Assembly (NCBI GenBank): GCA_964481145.1
Contig: CAYZTA010000013.1
Location: forward strand, 1-64,000
Direction of reading: 5' to 3'
Length of the DNA: 64,000 bases
From: Sandaracinus sp964481145
GTDB lineage: Bacteria; Myxococcota_A; Polyangia; Polyangiales; Sandaracinaceae
Below, piece after piece: positions 1-7,134 of the stretch. The first letter of the stretch is position 1. Each line of letters starts with the position of its first letter. The position numbers and the translations under genes were made by a program. The notes below the pieces were generated by a model. That model saw only the letters and a list, made by a program, of their open reading frames with translations. It did no database searches and was not told where the DNA came from.

Positions 1-1565
1 GTCGCGCCGTTATTGAATTGGTCGCCGTTCACACCAGTGGCCGACGAGTCTTCCCCCACCGCACCCACGGCCAAGAGGTCGCCGGAGAGAGAGACCGATT
101 CGCCAAAATAATCGCCAAAATCATCGTCCGGGGCGCTGGTATTCGAAGCCTTGATATACGCCTCGAATGCCCGACCTTCCGCAGCACAACGCCCATCCGT
201 GCATCCAAGCAAACACGGCATATCGGTCGACGTGTACGTACAAGTTCCTCCCGCACACGTTCCCGTCGATGCGAAGGTTCGAAGCGTGTTCGCATCGGCA
301 CACGTCGCCGCAGGCGGCGCGTTGCACGCCACGTCCGTTGGCGTGTAGCTACAGCTTCCACCCGCGCATGTACCGGTCGATGCGAACGTTCGACGCGTCG
401 ATGCATTCGCGCACGTCGCCGCAGGCGGCGTGTTGCACGTCACGCCCGCGCACGCATCGCACGAAGGGCAGTTCGCACATGCGATGTCGCGCGGGGCGTA
501 GTTGCATTCGCCGGCCGTGCACTCGCCCGCTGCATCGTAGACGCGGAGCGTGTTCGCGTTGATGCATGTCTGCGCGGGCGGGCTGTCGCACATCTGCGCG
601 GTGCTGGTGCAGCCCATGGTCGGATTGCACGCGCCCTCCAAACAACGATCCGCGGGCGTGCACGACAGACCCGGGCTGCGATCGAGACACGGGTCCGCAT
701 CGAACTGGCCGCACTCGTGGAACATGTCGCCGACGCACTCGTTCGCCGTGCATTCGTCTTCACACGATTCGATCGGTCGGCACGCTCCACCTTGGCAGCT
801 CTCGCCCGTGGAACAACCCACGGCCGGGCCCCACTCGGTGCAGCCATCATCATTCATGTCGCCACAGGACACCACCCCGCTGCCGCGACACTCGGTCGCT
901 CCACTCGTGCACTGATCGCTACAAGTGCCATCAACGCAAACGCCCGAAGCGTTGCACGATTGACCCTCGCCACACGCCGTGCGCCCGCTCCATTCACGGC
1001 ATGGATCTCCATCGAAGTCGCCGCAGGTTCGATAGCCATTCGGCCCATCGCAGCGCGCTTCACCATCCGCGCACTCGTCGATGCAGTCCACGCGACACTC
1101 ACCCAAAGAGCAATACGGCGTGGCCGCGGGGCAGGCCGTCGGAGCGCTCCATCCAAGACATCCATCCGCCTGCATTTCGCAGACGATGACCCCATCGCCA
1201 TCGCATGACCTGTCTCCCGCTGTGCACCACGCACCGCACGACGGCCGCGACAGCGTGACCATCGCGATCACCTCCGCGCCCGCGATCGGACGCACTCTCA
1301 CCCGCCCCGACGCAATCTGCTCACTCGCGCGAAGCCCGACGATTTCGATGTTCAGGTCTCGGCCAATCCACTCGCTCTTGCTCCAAACCAAAAGCTCGGG
1401 CGTCACACCCACCTGTCGGCTCTCGCCCTCGATGTTCACCTCCAGCTGGTCGAGGCCCCAGGCTTCTTCGTATTGCACGGCGAGACGGATGCTCGCCTCG
1501 CTTGGACCGCACGCAGCCATCAAGAACGCAACACACGAGAGCAGCGCATGACGAATGAATTTCAT
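1..1565 (-). CDS. Cysteine-rich FG-GAP repeat lipoprotein (3' end cut by window edge)
   Basis: A reading frame open from the ATG to the window edge encodes at least 521 residues. The N-terminus MKFIRHALLSCVAFLMAAC is a lipoprotein signal with the lipidated cysteine at residue 19, so the protein should sit in the outer membrane or at the surface. Residues of about 90-430 form a cysteine-rich region of repeated units; the later ones share the pattern 'FASTGTCAGG', as in many myxobacterial surface proteins. The last visible residues (FGESVSLSGDLLAVGA) start an FG-GAP, integrin-like beta-propeller that must continue outside the window. An SD sequence (GGAG) lies about ten bases before the ATG. 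Function unknown; binding or adhesion is only an inference from the architecture. Confidence 0.85.
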   Translation of the reverse strand, partial: MKFIRHALLSCVAFLMAACGPSEASIRLAVQYEEAWGLDQLEVNIEGESRQVGVTPELLVWSKSEWIGRDLNIEIVGLRASEQIASGRVRVRPIAGAEVIAMVTLSRPSCGAWCTAGDRSCDGDGVIVCEMQADGCLGWSAPTACPAATPYCSLGECRVDCIDECADGEARCDGPNGYRTCGDFDGDPCREWSGRTACGEGQSCNASGVCVDGTCSDQCTSGATECRGSGVVSCGDMNDDGCTEWGPAVGCSTGESCQGGACRPIESCEDECTANECVGDMFHECGQFDADPCLDRSPGLSCTPADRCLEGACNPTMGCTSTAQMCDSPPAQTCINANTLRVYDAAGECTAGECNYAPRDIACANCPSCDACAGVTCNTPPAATCANASTRRTFASTGTCAGGSCSYTPTDVACNAPPAATCADANTLRTFASTGTCAGGTCTYTSTDMPCLLGCTDGRCAAEGRAFEAYIKASNTSAPDDDFGDYFGESVSLSGDLLAVGAVGEDSSATGVNGDQFNNGA

Positions 1566-1595
1566 AACTTCTCCAGGTTCGAACCCGGCCCGAAG

Positions 1596-1611
1596 AGCAA
1601 TGCGTAGGCCA
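1596..1611 (-). promoter_or_regulatory. Candidate sigma-54 promoter of the FG-GAP lipoprotein gene
   Basis: The minus strand reads TGGCCTACGCATTGCT. It matches the -24/-12 consensus TGGCAC-N5-TTGCW at all positions except the fifth and sixth, with the invariant GG and GC correctly spaced. A start site about twelve bases downstream would leave a leader of about 20 bases holding the GGAG ribosome site. No test of chance occurrence was possible. Confidence 0.45.
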
Positions 1612-1647
1612 TGCTTCATGCTCCGCACGAGGCACCACGAATTGACG

Positions 1648-1681
1648 CGAATTCGCGCCTTTCTCCATGAGCGCGAATTCG
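1648..1681. repeat. Inverted repeat, 11-bp arms
   Basis: CGAATTCGCGC and its exact complement flank a 12-base loop between recJ and the lipoprotein gene. It could end recJ operon transcription as a hairpin, but no T-run follows, so a protein-binding site is equally possible. Confidence 0.5.
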
Positions 1682-1694
1682 GAAATCCCGAAGT

Positions 1695-1727
1695 CATGTC
1701 TCATGCAGTGTCTCCGTCTGAGACATG
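1695..1727. repeat. Inverted repeat, 9-bp arms
   Basis: CATGTCTCA and TGAGACATG are exact complements separated by 15 bases, just past the recJ stop codon. This second dyad in the same intergenic region may be a terminator hairpin for the recJ operon or an operator for the lipoprotein gene. The sequence does not decide. Confidence 0.45.
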
Positions 1728-1764
1728 TCTCGCCCTGCGACATGCCGCAAGGCTTCGCGCCGGA

Positions 1765-3459
1765 TCACTGCGATTGAATCGCAGCGAGACGCAGTTCGAC
1801 CGCTTCCCCCCCGACCCAATCATCGGGGCGAAGCGTGCCAATTACGCTGACGTGCTTTCCGATTCGCTCGAGCTCACTCGCCATCTCCCATCCAAAGCAA
1901 CGCAATCTCCCGCCTCCGAAACGAAGCGCGAGCTTGAGATGTCCTTCGCCCACCGCATTGGCGTCCTCGACGCGTGCATCAGGCACGAGGAAGATTGGCT
2001 CGCGGTTCGCAGCTCCGAGAGGCTCGAATCGGGCGAGCTCCGACGCGAGGGGAAGCACAAAGTTCTTTCCATCGAGCGCGACATCGATCGGTTGAGCGAC
2101 CTCCTCATGGAGGCCCGCCGCGCGCATCGTGCGACAGGCGTCGTCGAAGCTCGCACGCAACGCGTCGATGCGCGCCACATCCACGCTCAACCCCGCAGCC
2201 GCCTGATGCCCCCCAAAGACGAGCAACTCACTTCGGCATGCCGCAATGGCATCGTACAGAGGAAACCCGGCAGGGGTTCGTCCACTTCCGTGGCCGATCC
2301 CATCGTGCACGGCGATGACGAGAGCCGGCGCCGCGAACATGTCGACGAGACGCGCCGCGACGATTCCAACCACACCCCGATGCCACGTCTCCGACGCGAC
2401 GACGATCCCACCCTCGACTCGTTCGCCGTAGATCGAACGAACCTGCTCGATCGCCTCGTCCGTGATCTGCTTGGTGATCGCTTTGCGCTCGCCATTGATG
2501 CCTTCGATCGCCATCGCCATCGCGCGAGCATCGACCAAGGAGCGCGCCCGCAAAAGTCGAAGCGTGATGTCGGGATCGCCCAGACGCCCCGCTGCGTTGA
2601 GACGTGGCGCCAATCGAAACGCGACATCGATCCCCCCCATCGACGCGCCTGCGCGGATCTTCGCCTGCTCGCGCAGAGCGATGAGCCCAGGCCGCGTCGG
2701 TTGAGCAAGCCGCACGAGCCCCGCACGAACGAGACGGCGATTGTCGCCATCGAGCGGCGCCACATCGGCGATGGTACCGAGCGCCACGAGATCGAGGAGC
2801 TCGCGCAGATCGAGCTTCGCTCCCAACTTCGCGCGAACCGCAGCGGCGAGCGACAACACGAGCCCTGCGCTCGCCAAGCCCTTGTAAGAAAAGCCGCAAT
2901 CAGGCCGATGAGGGTTCAAAAACGCGAGCGCCGGCAAAGGCTCGCTCGGCACGAGATGATGATCGACCACGATCACATCGACCCCTGCGTGACGTGCTCC
3001 TTCGACCCGAGCGTGATCGCTCGAGCCACAATCGCATGTCACGAGCACCTTCGCGCCACTCGCCTTCACTCGTTCGAGTGCAGCTTCACTGAAGCCATAT
3101 CCACCAGCAAAGCGGCTCGCCACGAGCGCCACGACTTCGGCGCCCATGGACTCGAGTGCGTCTGCCAAAATCGCAGTGCTCGTCGTGCCGTCGACATCGT
3201 AATCACCAAAGATCACGATTCGTTCATGGCTTCGAATCGCTTGCGCGAGCCGATCCGCGGCCACATCGCGATCGATCATCGCATCGGGCGGATGCAACCC
3301 TGCAAGCTTTGGATCTAGAAAGTCTCGGATTTCCGAGGTGTCGCGGAAACCGCGATGGAGGAGCACCTGCGCCAAGGTCGCGGAGATTCCGAGCTCGTTA
3401 CCGAGCTCGGATGCCCGAACTGGATCGCTCTCCAACAACCGAAAACGATCATCCATCAC
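1765..3459 (-). CDS. recJ: Single-stranded-DNA-specific exonuclease RecJ
   Basis: RecJ degrades single-stranded DNA 5'->3' in recombination, mismatch and base-excision repair. The 564-residue protein has the usual family length. DHH phosphoesterase motifs are in order: DYDVDG (residues 86-91), DCG (143-145), DHH (166-168) and GTIADVA. The DHHA1 part follows with GHGSGR and GGHQAAAG, and then the C-terminal OB-like region. All metal-binding acidic and histidine residues expected for activity are visible. It is the last gene of yajC-secD-secF-recJ, 27 bases after secF. The linkage with secDF is probably only transcriptional. Confidence 0.96.
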   Translation of the reverse strand: MMDDRFRLLESDPVRASELGNELGISATLAQVLLHRGFRDTSEIRDFLDPKLAGLHPPDAMIDRDVAADRLAQAIRSHERIVIFGDYDVDGTTSTAILADALESMGAEVVALVASRFAGGYGFSEAALERVKASGAKVLVTCDCGSSDHARVEGARHAGVDVIVVDHHLVPSEPLPALAFLNPHRPDCGFSYKGLASAGLVLSLAAAVRAKLGAKLDLRELLDLVALGTIADVAPLDGDNRRLVRAGLVRLAQPTRPGLIALREQAKIRAGASMGGIDVAFRLAPRLNAAGRLGDPDITLRLLRARSLVDARAMAMAIEGINGERKAITKQITDEAIEQVRSIYGERVEGGIVVASETWHRGVVGIVAARLVDMFAAPALVIAVHDGIGHGSGRTPAGFPLYDAIAACRSELLVFGGHQAAAGLSVDVARIDALRASFDDACRTMRAAGLHEEVAQPIDVALDGKNFVLPLASELARFEPLGAANREPIFLVPDARVEDANAVGEGHLKLALRFGGGRLRCFGWEMASELERIGKHVSVIGTLRPDDWVGGEAVELRLAAIQSQ

Positions 3460-3486
3460 GAGCCACCGTGGTGTGCTCCGGGAAGA

Positions 3487-4680
3487 TCAGACTCCGGCCG
3501 AAGCCGGTCGGCGTCGTGCTCCCTTGCCCTGTTTGGCGGCAGCGGCTGCGCGCATCCTCTTGAACACATGGGAATCCATCCACTCCGTGAACGGCGCTGC
3601 GATGAAAATCGTCGAATACACACCCGCGATGAACCCGATGAAGAGCGCGAGCGCAATGTCCTGAACGACCTGAGTGCCCCAGATGAAGAATGGAATGATG
3701 GCGAGGAGAGTCACGCCCGAGGTCACGAGCGTACGACCGAGCATCTCCGACGTGGACAAGTTGATGAGCTCTGCCATCGATTTGCCGCGATGCCGCGCCA
3801 TGTTCTCACGAATACGGTCGTAGATGACGATCGTGTCGTTGATCGAATACCCGATGATCGTGAGGAGAGACGCGATCGTCGTCAGATTGAACTCCCGTCC
3901 AATCAGCACGAAGATTCCGACCGTCAAGATGGCGTCATGCGCGAGCGCGAGAATGCCGCCTGGCGCAAACCGCAAATCGAAGCGGAATGCGACGAATGCC
4001 ATGATGAACACGATGGTATAGAGGAGCGCCCGCAACGCCGCGATTCGGAGCTGCTGACCCGCACGAGGGCCGACCCATTCGATACGAAGCGGCGTCTCGG
4101 GACCACGCTCACCCAGCCTCGCCTCGAGCGAGCTCACCATTCGGTCCGCCACGCCCACCAGGTTGGCCTCGTAGCGAAAATCATTTTCGGGGCCGAAGCG
4201 AGTCACTTCGCCACGCAACTCAAGCCCTGCTCCACGAAGCGCCTCGGCGATTTGAGTGAGCTCGGCGTCGCGGTCGAGACGCAAGGAAACCTTGTCGCCA
4301 CCGGGCGAGACGCGAAGAGCCACGAGCTCCGCGTCTCCGAGCGCCCCTGTCACTTCTTCAGTGATGCGCTCTTCGATATCGGGAGGCAGCGAAGAGACCT
4401 CGCGCACACGCACGATGAACTCGTTTTCGCGTCCTTGAACGGCCACGACGTCTGGGCTCTCATAACCCAGCTCTTCGATTGTCTCTCGAAGCTCGGCCGT
4501 GTCCACCTCACCGCGGAAGCGGAGATGCATCTCGGTGCCGCCACTGAAATCAATGCCCCAGTTGGGTCCGGGCCAGAAGACCGAGAGCACACTGAGCGCC
4601 ATCATCACCAGCGATACGCCGACGGCGAGGCGGCGATACTTCATGAAATCGAAAACGCGTCCAGGCTTGATGATCTCCAT
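3487..4680 (-). CDS. secF: Protein translocase subunit SecF
   Basis: SecF forms an inner-membrane complex with SecD and YajC that uses the proton gradient to pull exported proteins out of the SecYEG channel. The 397-residue product has an N-terminal membrane segment, a periplasmic domain, and a helix bundle containing the conserved stretch around 'FDLRFAPGGILALAHD' and 'IIGYSINDTIVIYDRIRE'. I chose MEIIKPG as the start. GAGGAGG lies five bases before it and would be inside the gene if the upstream ATG (4698) were used. secD ends ten bases upstream. Confidence 0.95.
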   Translation of the reverse strand: MEIIKPGRVFDFMKYRRLAVGVSLVMMALSVLSVFWPGPNWGIDFSGGTEMHLRFRGEVDTAELRETIEELGYESPDVVAVQGRENEFIVRVREVSSLPPDIEERITEEVTGALGDAELVALRVSPGGDKVSLRLDRDAELTQIAEALRGAGLELRGEVTRFGPENDFRYEANLVGVADRMVSSLEARLGERGPETPLRIEWVGPRAGQQLRIAALRALLYTIVFIMAFVAFRFDLRFAPGGILALAHDAILTVGIFVLIGREFNLTTIASLLTIIGYSINDTIVIYDRIRENMARHRGKSMAELINLSTSEMLGRTLVTSGVTLLAIIPFFIWGTQVVQDIALALFIGFIAGVYSTIFIAAPFTEWMDSHVFKRMRAAAAAKQGKGARRRPASAGV

Positions 4681-4690
4681 GACCGCCTCC

Positions 4691-6517
4691 TCATCCAACG
4701 TTGAGGCGCTGGATCTTTAGCCCACGCACCAGCCAATCGAACATGACCTTCGAACAGAACACACCCGTGAAGAGCGACGTGACGACACCGATCATCAGCG
4801 TCACTGCGAAACCACGAATGGGGCCTGTGCCGTACTGATAGAGCACCACGCCCGCGATGAGCGTCGTGAGTTGGCTATCGAAGATCGATGTAAATGCACG
4901 CTGGAAACCGAGCTCGACCGCGGATCGTGGAGATTTCCCGAGCCGCATTTCATCACGAATGCGCTCGTTGATGAGCACGTTCGCGTCGACCGCCATGCCG
5001 ATGGTCAGCGCAATTCCCGCGATTCCCGGCAACGTCAAGGTCGCTTCGAAAACGGCAAGAATCGCAAGCAAAAACAAGAGATTGAGCATCACCATGACGT
5101 CGGCGACGAGGCCGCCCATCTGGTAGTAGAGGCCCATGAACAAGAGCACGAGGAGCACACCCATCGCGGCCCCGAACGATCCTTGTGCAACCGAATCTGC
5201 ACCGAGCGTCGGCCCAATCATCTGCTCGTTCGCCGGTCGAATCGGCGCGGGAAGCGCGCCTGCACGCAGCACGATCGTCAGCTGATTCGCCTCATTCAAG
5301 GTCTCGTTGTATTCGCGGGAACCACCCAGGGTGATTTGCGCTCGGCCACCGCCGATTCGCTGTTGAATGACCGGAGCCGAAGCGACTCGGTCATCGAGCA
5401 CGATCGCCATACGACGCTTCACGTTCGTGCCGGTCAGCTGTTCGAAGGCGCGCGCACCTGCGCCGTTGAACGTGATCGAGACGTAAGGCTGGTTGTCGTC
5501 AGGATTGATCGCAACCGAAGCATCGTCGATCGCCTCACCCGTCAGATCCGAACGGCGATAGAGGTAGTACGTACGCCAAGCCTCTTCCGGGGTTTCGCCC
5601 TCATCGAGCTCGCCCATCTCCGCTTCGCCCATCGCGAGCTGATGATCGTCAGGGATTCGTCCCGCTTCCTGCAAGCTGTTGATGTAGTTCTGAAGCCGTT
5701 CGCGAGAACCCGCTCCGGTCACGAACAGGTAGCTCGAGACGACTTGCGGATGTTCTTGACCTGCCGACACGACCTCGGAGGCGCGCGTGACGCCTTCAGG
5801 AAGATCGGTCAGCGTCGTCACGAAATCCGAAAGATCATCGACGACCTTGAACTCGAGCTGCGCGGTGCGCGCAATGATCTCACGGATCCGCGCGAAATCT
5901 GCCTCGGTCGCACCAGGAAGCTCGACGATGATGTCGGTGTCCCGCGCCATCACGGACGCCTCGCGCAGGCCCATCTCGTCGATACGATTGCTGATCGTCT
6001 CGCGGGCTTGCTCGACCGCCGTTTCACGGAGGCGCTCGAGGCTGTCGTCGCGAAGCTCGAGGGTCACCGTCGTGTCGGTGCGAGATGGCTCACGAAGGTC
6101 GCCGAAACTGTTGACGAGATCTCGATCGAGCTCCGCCACATCAGCCGCATTGGTAAAGACCACGCGAAACCCTTGCTCGCCCGCGGTCTCGACGCGCACC
6201 CGAGCGCGGGCTTGGTCGAGCTGTTCGCGCGTCGGAGGCTGATCCTCCTCACAGATCTCGAACTTTTGGCAAAGCCGTTCGACGACCTGCTGAGCTCGAA
6301 AGTCGCGGCGATCCGCCACTGCTTCGTCGACTTCGACCTCATATTGGAGGCGCAAGCCACCACGAATATCGAGCCCTGGCGCGATGCGATGCTCAAAGGT
6401 CGACCGCACCCATTCGGGTGCTGCAACCCAGTCATGCAAGCTCGGCCAGAGTGCAAACCACGCCGCCACGACACACGCAACGACGAACCCGAAACGAAGG
6501 TACCAGCCCCTGTCCAT
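4691..6517 (-). CDS. secD: Protein translocase subunit SecD
   Basis: Inner-membrane partner of SecF in the late stage of Sec export. The 608-residue product has one N-terminal membrane helix (residues about 8-26) and the expected 'RIAPGLDIRGGLRLQYEV' start of the periplasmic P1 domain. The head domain follows, then the C-terminal six-helix bundle with 'GMAVDANVLINERIRDE'. Length matches E. coli SecD (615). The ATG is preceded by CGGAGAG. It lies 20 bases after yajC and 10 before secF, clearly one operon. Confidence 0.96.
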   Translation of the reverse strand: MDRGWYLRFGFVVACVVAAWFALWPSLHDWVAAPEWVRSTFEHRIAPGLDIRGGLRLQYEVEVDEAVADRRDFRAQQVVERLCQKFEICEEDQPPTREQLDQARARVRVETAGEQGFRVVFTNAADVAELDRDLVNSFGDLREPSRTDTTVTLELRDDSLERLRETAVEQARETISNRIDEMGLREASVMARDTDIIVELPGATEADFARIREIIARTAQLEFKVVDDLSDFVTTLTDLPEGVTRASEVVSAGQEHPQVVSSYLFVTGAGSRERLQNYINSLQEAGRIPDDHQLAMGEAEMGELDEGETPEEAWRTYYLYRRSDLTGEAIDDASVAINPDDNQPYVSITFNGAGARAFEQLTGTNVKRRMAIVLDDRVASAPVIQQRIGGGRAQITLGGSREYNETLNEANQLTIVLRAGALPAPIRPANEQMIGPTLGADSVAQGSFGAAMGVLLVLLFMGLYYQMGGLVADVMVMLNLLFLLAILAVFEATLTLPGIAGIALTIGMAVDANVLINERIRDEMRLGKSPRSAVELGFQRAFTSIFDSQLTTLIAGVVLYQYGTGPIRGFAVTLMIGVVTSLFTGVFCSKVMFDWLVRGLKIQRLNVG

Positions 6518-6537
6518 TCGGCTCTCCGGCGCGGGTT

Positions 6538-6963
6538 CTAACCGCGCGCCTCGTCGGGCTTTTTGCTGCCCTTATCGTCTTTGTCCTTGTCGTCTTTGTC
6601 GCGCTTCTCGGGCTCAGGGCCCGTGATGTGCGAACGCAAGACGTTGATCCGAACTTTGTCGGCCACGGCGAGCACGACCTCGTGCTCGGTGAGCGACACG
6701 ATCTCGCCCAGGATTCCACCGGTCGTCCGGACCTTCATCCCTTTTTTCAAGGATTTCAGGAGTGCGTCGGCTTCTTCACGACGCTTCTTCTCCGGACGAA
6801 TCATGAAAAAATAAGTAAAAAGTAGGATGGCGGCCATCATGCCTGCGTTGAGCATGCAGGTATCAGGCGGAACACCACCGGCCCCGCCGCCATTGGCGCC
6901 GCCTCCACTGCCCGTTGCGGCAGGTTGGAGCCAAAGGAGGAGCTGTACAAAGGAAAGGAACAC
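6538..6963 (-). CDS. yajC: Preprotein translocase subunit YajC
   Basis: Small single-span membrane protein that associates with SecDF. It has 141 residues. A glycine-rich N-terminal part is followed by one membrane helix (about residues 40-57). Then come the family signature FFMIRPEKKRREE and the short cytoplasmic domain KGMKVRTTGGILGEIVSL. The C-terminus is extended by a highly charged Lys/Asp tail. The start is GTG, with GAGG seven bases upstream. It is the first gene of the export operon, divergent from glnE across 171 bases; I found no convincing promoter there beyond a TATAAG at 7092-7097 facing glnE. Confidence 0.93.
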   Translation of the reverse strand: MFLSFVQLLLWLQPAATGSGGGANGGGAGGVPPDTCMLNAGMMAAILLFTYFFMIRPEKKRREEADALLKSLKKGMKVRTTGGILGEIVSLTEHEVVLAVADKVRINVLRSHITGPEPEKRDKDDKDKDDKGSKKPDEARG

Positions 6964-7134
6964 CCGAACACCTCAGAAGCCGGCCGAGGGTGAAGGCCCG
7001 GCCGAGGCCACCCCGGAGAGCGGCGCTTTCTACTCTGGGGTCGACGGAGCGTCAACCGCGCGCTCCGGATTCGAGCGTTCGAGGCGAGTTTTATAAGAGC
7101 GCACCGACGGCTCCGGACGCGGTACCTTCCACCC

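Noticed and set aside
1555..3318. Plus-strand open frame of 587 codons opposite recJ
   Set aside because: Composition (Arg/His/Asp-rich) is that of an antisense shadow, and recJ motifs are intact on the other strand.
4871..6541. Plus-strand open frame of 556 codons opposite secD
   Set aside because: It shadows secD, has no ribosome site and no domain.
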